Assembly: GCA_950097015.1 (NCBI GenBank)
Contig: CATNEN010000025.1
Location: 8,792,501 to 8,856,500, forward strand
DNA length: 64,000 bases
From: Macrostomum hystrix
Lineage: Eukaryota > Platyhelminthes > Macrostomidae
Direction of reading: 5' to 3'
Shown: piece by piece, positions 32,950-44,440 of the stretch
Position numbering within the stretch: the stretch's first letter is position 1
Layout: the number at the start of each line of letters is the position of its first letter
Notes under the pieces: generated by a model
Told to the model about the DNA's origin: nothing
Database searches by the model: none
The model's input: only the letters and a program-made list of their open reading frames with translations
Position numbers and translations under genes: made by a program

Positions 32950-33636
32950 AGCATCTCTTTGCATTGGGGAGGGGTTAACACAGCTGGGATAGGAGGAGAG
33001 GCCGGCCTATCTCTGTGCATTGGGGAGGGGTTAACACAGCTGGGATAGGAGGAGAGGCCGGCCTATCTCTGTGCATTGGGGAGGGGTTAACACAGCTGGG
33101 ATAGGAGGAGAGGCCGGCCTATCTCTTTGCATTGGGGAGGGGTTAACACAGCTGGGATAGGAGGAGAGGCCGGCCTATCTCTTTGCATTGGGGAGGGGTT
33201 AACACAGCTGGGATAGGAGGAGAGGCCGGCCTATCTCTTTGCATTGGGGAGGGGTTAACACAGCTGGGATAGGAGGAGAGGCCGGCCTATCTCTTTGCAT
33301 TGGGGAGGGGTTAACACAGCTGGGATAGGAGGAGAGGCCGGCCTATCTCTTTACATTGGGGAGGGGTTAACACAGCTGGGATAGGAGGAGAGGCCGGCCT
33401 ATCTCTTTGCATTGGGGAGGGGTTAACACAGCTGGGATAGGAGGAGAGGCCGGCCTATCTCTTTGCATTGGGGAGGGGGTTAACGCAGCTGGGATAGGAG
33501 GAGAGGCCGGCCTATCTCTTTGCATTGGGGAGGGGTTAACACAGCTGGGATAGGAGAGGCCGGCCTATCTCTTTACATTGGGAGGGGTTAACACAGCTGG
33601 GATAGGAGGAGAGGCCGGCCTATCTCTTTGCACTGG
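32950..33636. repeat. 56-bp minisatellite, about 12 units
   Basis: The unit begins GCATTGGGGAGGGGTTAACA and contains CAGCTGGGATAGGAGGAG and AGGCCGGCCTATCTCTTT. Variants include TGTGCATTG in the first units, ACGCAGC and a 5-bp deletion in late units. A decayed unit (33615-33680) follows. Each unit carries GTTAAC and GGCCGGCC sites, so the array is easy to size by digestion. Confidence 0.95.
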
Positions 33637-33680
33637 GTACAGCTAGAGGAGGAAGAAGATAGGAGGAGAGGCTGGCCAAT

Positions 33681-34192
33681 GTCTTTGTCCACTTGAGAGC
33701 ACCCCACTCCGCGTCGAGTTCGCCGCACAGCTACTGAAAAGGACGTTATCTATAAAAACAAGATAGCTAATAAAATCTGTAGATAGCAACTAAAATATTG
33801 TAAAAAACCTTTTAAATAAGCGCATTAAAGTGAAATGAAAAAAAGTTGTTTATAAACACAGCTCAAGTAACTTTATGCTTATGCTGGAGCGGCGGATGAG
33901 CTTTGATCTATGGCTTGTTTGGAAACTAACGGGCCAGTTGGGTGCAAGGTTTACTTGTTTACAACCATCGGCATGATACTTTTTTATCTATTATGGTGTT
34001 GCGGGATGGAGAAAACAAAATATGGTAATAAACGATATATTATATTACAACCACTGAAAATATGGGTATGTAAAGCGGGACGGAAAATCGAGGTCGGTGA
34101 TTGTTCGACTTTCGTGCTCACACGGTCACCTCACTTATAATCTGAGCAATCGTCTCTCACGATTTGATACAAGACATTATTATATAGTCAAC
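33681..34192. other. No gene seen
   Basis: A/T-rich sequence between the minisatellite and the zinc-finger-like ORF. Short ORFs exist but have no features that I can support. Confidence 0.5.
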
Positions 34193-34740
34193 ATGAAGCC
34201 TGCGACAAGACATGCTTCATTTGAAGTCTGCACCAGCTGCAACAAGTGCGTTCTTGGTGAACTAAAGGCAAAGCAGCACGCAAACTGTTCAACGACTAAT
34301 TGGTTGGCATGCTGGCAATGCGGCATCGTGCAGCAACTGGTTGGCAGAGGGACAGCAAACCAATTTTTGAAGACTAATGCCAGCCATGCAATGCTAGCAA
34401 GCGGCGAGGCGGGCAGGAAGGACTGCCGGCGAATGATCATGCACGAGGCGCGAAAGCTGAGACAGAGGCATTCGGCAGCCAGTGGAGCTCTTAGCCAAGT
34501 CATCCGGGACGTCAATACAGGGGCGAGATTGAAGCTCTTGCCAAGCAGAAGCTTACTGCAGCTCATAATATCATCCTGCGTGCGCAGCTGCGCCTCGACA
34601 TTCACATGAGACGAGTCCGGGCTGGACAGCTGCTGGCTGAGGAAGACAGTGGATCAGCAGCAGCCTCGAAGAGCTTAGTATCGACAACTTTTCAGACTGG
34701 TGGGACGATCAGTTATCGGCGTTATCGTCCCGACACTTAG
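34193..34740 (+). pseudogene. Broken zinc-finger-like plus helical ORF in block D
   Basis: From an ATG the frame shows C-T-S-C-N-K-C, H-A-N-C, then W-L-A-C-W-Q-C, a spacing that suggests a small zinc-binding fold, followed by a basic helix (E-A-R-K-L-R-Q-R). At about 34515 the meaningful reading moves to another frame: E-I-E-A-L-A-K-Q-K-L, a likely coiled coil, then an acidic end with S-D-W-W-D-D-Q-L. The same break occurs in the D' copy at 57707, so it predates the duplication. This copy has an additional indel (GACAGTGGATC versus GACAAGTGTATC). I do not recognise the family; a retroelement structural protein or host transcription-type protein are possibilities. Confidence 0.45.
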
Positions 34741-34765
34741 ATTACCTGTCTGCAACCCGTGTCAT

Positions 34766-34843
34766 AGATTCCCGACTACACTGAAATAATTAGTCTTTCA
34801 ACAAGGACACTTAATTAACTCTGCATTGCTTCAGCTCACCCAG
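34766..34843 (+). mobile_element. SINE fragment, plus orientation
   Basis: Contains GATTCCCGACTACACTGAAA and GACACTTAATTAACTCTGCA followed by TTGCTTCAGCTCACCCAG, the reverse complement order of the SINE at 5184. Truncated on both sides; it abuts repeat-1 copy iv. Confidence 0.7.
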
Positions 34844-35157
34844 GGTAATCAGAAGGAGAAAAAGGCCAGAAGCCGCTACTGGGGACGAACACTCGGGATT
34901 TCAAAAGCGATAGAAACGCTGTGGCTAAGAGTGTCAGCTTGACTGTGGATAATGTCGAAGGCACTTTCTGAAGTCTGTTTGGTGGGCCTTTTACTCCATA
35001 ATTTTGCATTGGCTAACAGCGTTTGCTTAATTTAGTTTTGTTTATAAAGACAGAAATGTTTTTACGATCGCTTATTTCCGGTCTGCGAAGGAAGGACAAC
35101 CGAAATTGTCATTTTTCTGTTTTCATTTGAAATCTAAAATAATCGGTAATGCATGCT
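34844..35157 (+). repeat. Dispersed repeat-1, copy iv, 3'-truncated
   Basis: Follows copy i from GGGTAATCAGAAGG to TAATGCATGCTGA and then stops abruptly at the SINE-type sequence of block E, whereas the D' equivalent (58354) continues through the whole repeat into block B'. Confidence 0.8.
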
Positions 35158-35466
35158 GACAGCCAGCGAGGAGGCAATTCTGCCCATTTCGCTGACTCCT
35201 GAGCACACACGCACACTGATACTGTACGTAGGCACACTCTCACACAGGTGTGCACATCTGCCCTGACTTTCTCATCGTCAGGCAGTGTACACTCTCACTG
35301 TGCCTTGGAGGTTGGCCCTCAAGGGCGTAAATTGCACGACAAGCCCCCAAGCCTTCTCTCCGCGGCTGCGCCCCAAATAAATGTGGCCTCGCCGTGGAAT
35401 CGAACTTAGGGACCGTGGTGCGAGTGGCAAACGCGTTAACCGCTCTGCCACCGACCCCCCCAACAT
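35158..35466 (-). mobile_element. Second tRNA-derived SINE, with LINE-like 3' end
   Basis: On the minus strand the head (from 35466) has a box A (GTGGCAGAGCGGTTAACG) and box B (AGTTCGATTCC) typical of a Leu/Ser-type tRNA. A unique body follows, and the 3' end (35158-35205) reads, on the plus strand, CAGCGAGGAGGC...GCCCATTTCGCTGACTCCTG, similar to the 3' end of the resident LINE at 15903-15955. A 62-residue minus-strand ORF here is only a translation of the tRNA head. Single copy in the window. Confidence 0.75.
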
Positions 35467-35714
35467 GTGTGCTAGGAATGTATGCTAGCTGTGCCTAGAA
35501 CCGCGTGCATTGGCCCAACCAATTATCTGCCTGCGATATGTACATCGATATGCCAATCGATAGTTGCACCACCCCCTGGTTTGCTAAAATAAAAAGATGC
35601 ATGCTTGGCCAGCTGGGGCCTTACGTTTCTTCGCACCACACTAAACTACTCTCGTGCGGGCTTCATACTTTACAGCATGGGATGTCTCAAGCAGGCCCAC
35701 CCCAGCTTGCCAAA

Positions 35715-36093
35715 CATGGATCAATTCATCGCACTGCCTCCCCTGATCAATTTAGCACTACAGACCTGCAGAGCGCCGGTAAACGCTGGAGCAAATGGGC
35801 CGATCATTTTTGCGACTTTATCGATGCATCGGGCATCAATGACGAAACTCAGAAGTGCAAGCTTCTTGCCTACAATGCTGACAGGGAAATCGCACAAATT
35901 ATCAAGGACCTGGCCGACGACAAGAATCAGACGCTCAAGTCTCTGTTGGCAGCGATAAAAGAACACTTCAAGGATCGCAGCAACATCGTTTTCGCCCGCT
36001 ATTAGTTTCGGCTGTGCATCCAGCAAACCGGCGAACCAGTCGAAAGCTCAAGTCAGCGGCCGAACACTGCGAGTTCTCAACGCTCAAGGACTC
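35715..36093 (+). pseudogene. Ty3/Gypsy-type gag relic
   Basis: One frame shows the capsid pattern of Gypsy gag: G-K-R-W-S-K-W, F-C-D-F-I-D-A-S-G-I, K-C-K-L-L-A-Y-N, L-L-A-A-I-K-E-H-F, then V-F-A-R-Y, a stop, F-R-L-C-I-Q-Q and, in another frame, A-E-H-C-E-F. A stop and a frameshift make it non-functional. It ends at the joint with block C' (36094), so the joint may have formed inside a retroelement. Confidence 0.65.
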
Positions 36094-36196
36094 ATTAGGT
36101 ATTATAATTTAGTTCTACAGAAGGAAAAAAATTTAAGAGCAAGTACTTTAGGTACTGACTAATAAATGTAAATTATATTTGCTTTCAACGTTTCAG

Positions 36197-36332
36197 CCAA
36201 ATTAGCACTAAATATGCGAATTGAAAACATAGCTAATTATGAAGAGAAGGTGAAAGATTTTGCCTCCAAGCTTCAACCTGTGGACTGTCTGCTAGTGATT
36301 GAAAATGTCCGGGTCTTCAGTGGCTCAACAAA
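36197..36332 (+). CDS. Isolated internal exon, C' copy
   Basis: Identical in extent (136 bp) and splice sites to the exon at 11453. In this copy only about 100 bp of its upstream intron is kept before the foreign block E, so any upstream exons of this gene are missing here. Confidence 0.4.
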
Positions 36333-36996
36333 GTGAGTAAATGAGTGTTTGATGCCCGTTAGTTTTAGACTAACAGTTTTCAGTCACCTTTTAGGCAGTG
36401 TAGAAATATTAATTTACTGACAAAATCTGCTCGCTTGATGCTTAACAGTAGGACTACCAAGCCATTTTGCCGCCAGTTTTTATACCAAGGGAGAGAAACC
36501 CCTGAAACATTTTTTGGCAGCGCCTGAATGCTGGTGGTGACTGTTTGATAGGCAATGGACTAGGCAATGGTGTACTGTGGTTGAGCTGCGCCTAATGTTT
36601 GGAGAAATTCGCGTCAGTGTGTCCACATTCGCCTATTTCCACCTGTTGTAGCCATTGAAGGTCCAGCAAATCCGTCTAGATAAAGTTAGGTGACCACCGA
36701 AGACGGAGATGATGCAGGCACATTCGGGTGACATGCTGATCAATTTTGAAGGACTGGCAAGGCCGCACTGAGGCGCATTGCTAATTTGTGTATAGGTGCA
36801 TGAAATACTCTAGCGCTTATGGGAGAATCCGACCTTCGGCAAGAAACATTGAATATCTTGACGATCTGAAGAGCTGGCAACTAGGTTATTGTTTCCGATG
36901 ATGCGCAACAAAAAGTTGACCCGTGTTTTGAAGTTTCGTGTGCTTGCGTTGTTCCGTTCAGGTTAATTTTGCTGCTGGGGTAACTTCGCATTTGCC

Positions 36997-38793
36997 ATGC
37001 CTTCAGATGACTCGTCATCTACAAGTGTAATTAACAAGATGAAATTGAATTTTACCATAAGGTACATGGCCCACGCGCTGCCGCACTACGTGAAACCCTA
37101 CCTGGAGAGCCTAAATGGTGCCGAAGGATTAAAATCAGATTTTGGCTACGACGAGTTAACTTCGCTATTCCGAGTGGTCTCATTCAATAGGGACACTGTT
37201 AAGGAGTCCTTTAGCGAAGCTCTAGGAGACCGGACACCGATGATTCATCGGGTACTGAAGCTGCTGGAGGCTGCGCAATTTGATCGCTACCCTGATCCTC
37301 ACAGGTAAGAATTCAACTTTCCAAAAGTATTTTTTTCTTCCCAACATTCGTATTTTCTTCCCCATATCTCATCTTTTCCCCCAAATCTCATCCTTTCCCC
37401 CAAATTCCATCCTTTTCCCCCAAATTCCATCCTTTTCCCATAAATCTCATCCTTTCCCCCAAATCTCATCCTTTTCCCCCAAATCTCATCCTTTCCCCCA
37501 AATTCCATCCTTTTCCCCCAAATTCCATCCTTTTCCCATAAATCTCATCCTTTCCCCCAAATCTCATCCTTTTCCCCCAAATCTCATCCTTTCCTCCCAA
37601 ATCCCATCCTTTTTCCCCAAATCCCATCTTCCCCCAGATGCTTATCATTCATCCCCAAATCCCATCCTATTCCTCAGATGCTTATCATTCATCCCCAAAT
37701 CACATCCTATTCCTCAGATGCTTATCATTCATCCCCAAATCACATCCTATTCCTCAGATGCTTATCATTCATCCCCAAATCCCATCCTATTCCCCAGATG
37801 CTTATCATTCATCCCCAAATCCCATCCTATTCCCCAGATGCTTATCATTCATCCCCAAATCCCATCCTATTCCTCAGATGCTTATCATTCATCCCCAAAT
37901 CACATCCTATTCCTCAGATGCTTATCATTCATCCCCAAATCCCATCCTATTCCTCAGATGCTTATCATTCATCCCCAAATCACATCCTATTCCTCAGATG
38001 CTTATCATTCATCCCCAAATCCCATCCTATTCCTCAGATGCTTATCATTCATCCCCAAATCCCATCTCATGTCTCCCACAGGAAGGAGTGCGCCAGCTCC
38101 AGCCTGCTAGCCCAGCTGGTGTCCGAGGAGTTTGCCGCCCTGTCTGAATACAGAGCTGGACGATGTCAGTCAACGCGCCGACACGCCTGCCTGATCGTCC
38201 ATAGTCGCCTCTCTCCAGACGGCCTGTCTGCGTTGGAGTCCGTTCTGAGCGCCCAGTCGGCCACACTGACCGTGCTGTCCCCTAGACTCAATCAGCAGCT
38301 AGACGAGCTCTACGAAAAGGTCAACGGCGCGGCGGGTTGCGTCGCCCTGGACGCCGTTCAACGCAGTCCCCGCTGGGAGCTGGTTCGCCTGCCGCCTGCT
38401 ATTTTTGTTGCTAGCCATTCGCAGCATCAGCAGCCTCAGCAGCTTCAGCCGCATTACAATAGTCTTCAGCACACGCATCATTCAGATGTTCAGTTTCCTG
38501 ATTCTCAGCTGCAGCAATTGCAACAGCAGCAGCAGCATCAGCAGCAGCAGCTGCCAATTCCTTCGCCGCGCATTCTATGGCAAGGCACTTTCGAGTTTAC
38601 CAAATCCGCCACCAGAATGTCCTTCCAGCTGCCAGTTCGCTTCGTGGAGATTCTGTCGGCGCCTGATCAGCCGCCAAATCCTTGGAGCTTTCATCATTTT
38701 GAGCAGAACAAGCAAACCGCCAGTTGTGCAATTCTAAAGCCGGAACTTCATCCTACTGTCGAGGATCACTTTCGCAAATATCCCAGCTTGTAG
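36997..38793 (+). CDS. MED25-like Mediator subunit, C' copy
   Basis: Exons are 36997-37304 and 38082-38793, with the same splice sites and the same 339-residue product as the copy at 12253; no coding change was found on reading both. The intron is one base shorter (T run near 37350). Both copies therefore remain open. Same VWA-like, Gln-rich and ACID-like order; the same uncertainty about the family call applies. Confidence 0.65.
37340..38076. repeat. MED25-like intron minisatellites, C' copy
   Basis: Same two arrays as at 12600-13333, with the same number of 40-bp units (eleven) as far as can be counted. Unlike the stalk and satellite arrays, these did not change length since the duplication. 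Confidence 0.9.
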
Positions 38794-39763
38794 AGTGCAG
38801 AATTACGGTACTATTTATTTTAACCAATCATGCGCTAACTACTCTACTGATCCGCTTAGTAGTATTTTTAGAAAATGCGAATTAGAAAACATACAAGTAC
38901 AACATGTGATTCATTTTACCAAAAAATGAGAATCGAATCAATCAAAAATCATGTGACTACTATTAATAGTATCCAATCAATTTTTATGTCATAAGCAACC
39001 AGCGATCCCACCAATCATGTTACCCAAAATCAATCAAAAGGTCAAGAAAGCGATAATCCATCTTTTTGCGCTTCTACTAGTTTAGTTGTAAAAAGTCTAA
39101 CCTCTCAAGTTGTCAAGCGTTGACCCAGACTTTTTGACAACATTTTGACACCTGTACTTTAAACGCACTCATCGAACCCGAGAGGGTCCGATTCTCTATA
39201 AATACAAGAGCTCCGAAGCGAGCCCAGATTCAGAGTCTCGCCGAGACGAGCAGAGTCTCGCAGAAAAGAGAAAACGGAGAGTCTGAAGTGGATTGGACTC
39301 CAGGTCCAAGACTTGTGGTAAGAGTTCCTTGATTTATCCTAATTAATTAATTATTAATTAGTAAAGCTTTCTTGATCTAAGTTAAACCTCTCCGAGTAAT
39401 CGTTAAACCAACGATTACAGCGTAATCACAGACGTGTGATTATATTGAATATATTACAAAGGGTGAGCGCGGCGAGCGCCAGACTCGAGGTAAAACCTAC
39501 CAGGGCTGGTAAGAAGGAACACACTCCACAAGTGACTATTGGTTAACCGACATCAACGATAAATCAGAACCAGGAAGATACCACACCTGATTACTATTGG
39601 CCCAGTGTAACCGCAACCGAGACGAGGAGAATAGATTAAATTCTCTTGCCTTCAAACGATCCAGGTACCTGAAAGACAACCACAAGCCAAGCGCATCAAA
39701 GCACTCGAAGCCGGCCGCAAACAAACCAAGAGGACCAGAGAACCACAAAAGCAAAGAAGGTAA
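38794..39763 (+). mobile_element. Putative LTR and leader, C' copy
   Basis: Copy of 14051-15020, with the TATA box at about 39195 and the same leader and GTAAG sites. The same doubts apply. Confidence 0.35.
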
Positions 39764-39967
39764 GAACTAAAACTTCTGCTAAATTAGTATTAATTACTGG
39801 GGCACCCAGCAGTTGCTGGAAGTGATCAATTCCTAAAAGAGAAACAAGGAACTTATCAAGCTTTTATCGGGTGCAAATTGTTCCCATCAATGGGGAAGAT
39901 GTGCAGCACTTGTTGGACACTTTTGGATCCTGTGTGAGTCTTCAGAGCTTTAGTTCCAGCAACTAAG

Positions 39968-40433
39968 AGAGAGAGAGAGTAGGGTGAGGATATGAGAGAG
40001 TAGAGTGAGGATATGAGAGAGTAGGGTGACGATATGAGAGAGTAGGGTGAGGATATGAGAGAGTAGGGTGAGGATATGAGAGAGTAGGGTGAGGATTTGA
40101 GAGAGTAGGGTGAGGATATGAGAGAGTAGGGTAAGGATATGAGAGAGTAGGGTGAGGATATGCGAGAGTAGGGTGAGGATATGAGAGAGTAGGGTGAGGA
40201 TATGAGAGAGTAGTGTGAGGATATGAGAGAGTAGGGTGAGGATATGCGAGAGTAGGGTGAGGATATGAGAGAGTAGGGTGAGGATATGAGAGAGTAGTGT
40301 GAGGATATGAGAGAGTAGGGTGAGGATATGAGAGAGTAGAGTGAGGATATGAGAGAGTAGGGTGAGGATATGAGAGAGTAGGGTGAGGATATGAGAGAGT
40401 AGGGTGAGGATATGAGAGAGTAGAGTTTCTTTC
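39968..40433. repeat. 21-bp minisatellite, C' copy
   Basis: Same array, variants and length as at 15225-15690. Confidence 0.95.
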
Positions 40434-40722
40434 CTGAAGTTTTCTTTCCTGAAGTTTTCTTTCCTAAAGTTTTCTTTCCAGAGTTTCTCTTTCCTAAACC
40501 ACTTGGTGCCCACCCACCCACCTGTCTAATTAACCTGGCTGCCCACATAACTGTCTAATTAACCTGGCTGCCCACATAACTGTCTAATTAACCTGCCCAC
40601 CCACTTGACTTACTTGACTTAGCGGCAGGGGGCCTCCATGACGGACGCAGCGAGGAGGCGGCTGTTGCCGCCCATATCGCTAACCCCTGGCAGCCAGACG
40701 GCCTCCAGCGAGGCGGTGCCGC

Positions 40723-43700
40723 TCAGGGTGGTCCGTCGGTCGGTTCCGCCGCGCGATCTTCCTCGCCATAGGCTGGGAAGAAATCAGCTCGGCCGGTATC
40801 CCGGAGGAAGTGGGCGAGCTGAGGGATGTTCTCGGGCGAGCAGGCTTCGGCAAGAGTCGGTGCCGGCCCGAGGTGTTTTAGCCTAGCCCGGGTGAAGGCC
40901 GGGCAGTGGCAAATGAAATGCTCGGCGTTTTCACGGCCGGAGCAGCAGAAAGGACACGTTTCCTCAGGCACGTGGCCTTGGAGGTAGCGGTGTCTGGTGA
41001 AGCAGCCATGTCCCGAAAGGGCCATGGTGACTGCTCTCAGGTCTCTGCGGTTTAGCCTGAGTAAGGCCTTACGCAGGTTACTAGAGGGGGTTGGCACCGC
41101 AGCCCTGGACTGGCGACAGTTCAGGGTGCTGGACCACCTCCTCCGGTGCTGGGTCTCCATCCAGTGGTTGATGCTGGAGTTGACAACGGAGGCGGGGATC
41201 GGGGATTCCGGGCCCGGGGCCCATCAGGGAGCTGGCTGCTCCAGCCTTTGCAAGCTCGTCCGCCATCTCATTCCCTGTGAGCCCGGCGTGCCCAGGGATC
41301 CACATCAGCTCCACCTTGTTAGACTGCGCCAAACCGTTTAACTGGGTGTTGCAGTCCAAGGTGGTTCTGGAGCGAGAGGTGCAGCGACTGAGGGCCTTGA
41401 GGGCTGCTTGACTGTCGGAGTGAAAAAAGATCCTCCGACCAGCCAGCTGCCTCTGGCGCAGCTCAGCCGCACAGAAGCTGATGGCGAGCATTTCGTTTTG
41501 GAAAACGCTTGAGCTCTTGCCACAGTGTTGGGAGTGGGTCCAGAGGACCTCGCCACCCGAGGCGACGCACACCCCGAATCCCGATTTACCGTTCATCAGG
41601 GAGCCGTCAGTGTAACAGTGGACTGCGGGGTCATCCCAGCAGTCCTTTACCTCATTACGAGGGAAGATGCTGACTTTGTACCTGTGGCTCCGGAGTAAAG
41701 TGGCCGGGGCCCCGTCCGAAAGGATGGTGAGCCCTCCGCACTCGCCCAGAGTTTTCAGGCAGAGGTCAGAGTGGGGCAGAAGGGAGCGCTTCGAGAAGGC
41801 TCGCGAATTCTGGAAGGATACACCCGCATCAAGGAGACGACGGGTGGACTTTGCCGCTTCCCCCTTAACAAAAATGTCAATGGGTGTAGCGTTGAGGAAA
41901 GCGTTCATGCCTTCAAAGGGAGTGGAGGGTGGGGCGCCCAGCGTCATGCGACAGGCTCTGCCCTGCACCCTATAAAGCGCCTCCAGGTTTTTCTGGATGC
42001 TCATGGCACTGGCCCAGATGAGGCCAGCGTAAGCGACTGACGGTCTAATGATCGCCGTGTAAATCCACCAAAGGTTTTTGGGGGTTAGCCCCCAAGTGGT
42101 GCCCACGGCTCGCCTGACTTGCGCCAGAATGGCCAGGGCCCTCTTGGCCTTTGTGGTAATGTGCGGGGTCCAGTTAAGCCTATGGTCTAGCAGGATACCA
42201 AGGCACCGGACCTGCTTTTCCATGGCAATATTCTTGCCATAGAGAGTCAGAGGCTCAATGGTCCAGCGCAGCCTGCTGGTAAACATAACCGCAACGGTCT
42301 TGGACTCAGAGAGTCGGAGCCCGCATTGGTCCGCCCAGCGCACCGCCCTGTTGATAAAGCCCTGAATGAGGTCCCTGGTGGTTTCCGCCGAGGGGCCCGC
42401 GCAGATGGCGGTCACATCGTCGGCATATCCCACCTTCAGGACTGGGTCAGGCCGAGTGCTTTTTAGCAGCTCATCCATGACGAGATTCCACAGCAGTGGG
42501 GTGAGGACGCCACCTTGGGGCCCTCCTTTTAGGACAGGTGCCGAGAGCACCCTGCCTTCGAGGTGGGCCACCACGTGGCGATTCCGGATCATGTACATGA
42601 CCCAACGGACGAGGTGGGGGTGAGTGGCCCTGGAAACCAGGGCCTTCTCAAAGGCTTCGAAAATAACGTTATCGAAGGCCCCCTCAATATCAAGGAAAAC
42701 AGCCAGGGCAAAACCGCTGCCCAGCACTGCCTTCTCGAGAGTCTCCACAATGCAGTGGAGGGCGCTCTCCGTGGACCGGCCCGCCCGAAAGGCGTGCTGG
42801 TTTGGTGAGAGCGGGGCCCGCCCTAGCTCTACAGTAAGAAGGCGCCAGAGCACCAGTCTTTCCATGAGCTTGAGGCAGGTGGAAGTCAAGCTTATCGGGC
42901 GATAAGACTTGACCGAGCGATAGTCGCCTTTGGCGGGCTTCGGGATGAAGACGACCCGGGCTTCATGCCACCGCGCTGGTACGTAGCCCAGCACGATGCA
43001 GGCCCGTAGAAGTCTGCAGAGGAGATGGAGGAAGCGGCCATTTTTAACCGCTTCATGCAGAAAGGCCGGATATATACCATCTGGCCCAGGTGCTTTAAAA
43101 GGATTGAATGACTTAGCCGCGCGAACGATGCGGTCATTCGTAACGAGTGACTGAGCCAGGCCCTGACCTCCACGCGAGTGGTCGTCTGGGCCGAAGTGCG
43201 CCGGTACACTCGGGAAGAAATGCCCTAGCATAAGCTCGAGCGTTTCCTCCGGGCGCTCAGTGATCGAGCCGTCCGGCTTTTTAATCGATGAGAGCTTGGA
43301 GAAGCGGTCGTTGGTGAGCGCCTTTACCACGCGGGCCGTGGGCCGCGAGCCCTCAAGCCCTTCGCAGTATTGTCGCCACTTGTCCGCTTTTGCCCTTCTG
43401 ACCCGGCCCTTAAACTCATGGATGGCGCGAGTATAGGCCTCTTTGTCATCAGGGTCGTGCGAGGTTTTCAGCTTCCTCTGGAGAGCCTTAGCTCGGCGTC
43501 TTAGGACTCCGAGCTCGGGGTTCCACCAGGGGGCCGATTTTTTGCCTTTGTAGGCTTTGAGCGGGCAAGCCATTTCGTAGGCCTCTGTGATGGCGCCGCC
43601 CAGCAGGGCAGCCACTCCATCCAGGTCCTGCGTGGTTTCCATGGCCATGGAGGGGTCAGAATCCCGAAGGCCCTCATGCAGCTTTTGGCTGAACGCGGGC

Positions 43701-44428
43701 CAGTCGGTATTTCTGACATTACGCCTCCAAATAGGCTTTTGCTTCTTATCGGGGGTGCCGATGTTGAAACGGATGAAACGGTGGTCCGAGAGCGAGCTTT
43801 CGGTCTCCCACACCTCCCACCCCAGCACCCTTGGGAGGATGCCGGGTGAGGCCAGGGTGACGTCAAGCACCTCAGCCCACCGCCCATTGTCGAAAGTGGG
43901 CGTGTTGCCCACATTGCAGAAGTTTAGAGGCGTGCCGCTGACGAAGACCAGGAGCTCTTCGCCGCGGTCATTGATTTTTGAGCTACCCCAGTGGGTGTGA
44001 TGCGAGTTTACATCTCCCGCGAGGAGCAGCTCGAAGTTTCGTGCCCTGGCGAATTCACAGAGGGCGACGAGGGTATCGCTAACCACGGGGGCGTCGCCTG
44101 CCAGGTAGGCGGATGCCACGAGGGTCAACTTGTTAGGCACAATGTGTGCAGATTGGATGACGCAGATGTCCCCGTTAGAGAGATCGGGTCTCATCCACGC
44201 ATTTAAGGCTTTTGCGGCATAGATCAGTGATCTAGGGCGGACAGAGTCTGCCATGCAGAAGCAGTCATAGCCAGCAGGAATGTTGCTTGGCTTGTTCTTT
44301 GATAGCCAGGGCTCCTGTACAAGTACAAGGCCCGGCATCATGCGCTCTGTCGTGCGCATCAGATTGACTGATGCTGCCACGCAGTGCTGGGTGTTAACTT
44401 GCAGACATGATATTCCGGGGATCATCAT
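40723..44428 (-). pseudogene. LINE ORF2, C' copy, frameshifted after RNase H
   Basis: Colinear with 15980-19684 but with one extra G in the G run at 41216-41219. Translation leaves the original frame at about residue 1072, after the last RNase H aspartate, and ends near 41081; the frame holding the CCHC finger resumes as a separate ORF at 40723-41160. EN, RT and RNase H remain intact. Two missense differences from copy C were noted (Ala to Val in the endonuclease region and Tyr to Asp near residue 416). The indel lies in a homopolymer and may be a sequencing error. Confidence 0.85.
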
Positions 44429-44440
44429 GCAGGCAGAGGT

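Larger units (their letters stand above)
11353..35157 (+). repeat. Segmental duplication unit C-D, first copy
   Basis: This stretch recurs at 36094-58670. Offsets are 24744/24743 up to the satellite and about 23512 after it. Matching features include both MED25-like exons, the LINE with its target duplication, the helicase exon, the BEL/Pao relic, all surface-gene exons, the 56-bp minisatellite and the broken zinc-finger-like ORF. The copies differ by scattered single bases, mostly homopolymer indels, and by the satellite length. Real tandem duplication and assembly duplication cannot be separated from sequence alone. Confidence 0.9.
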
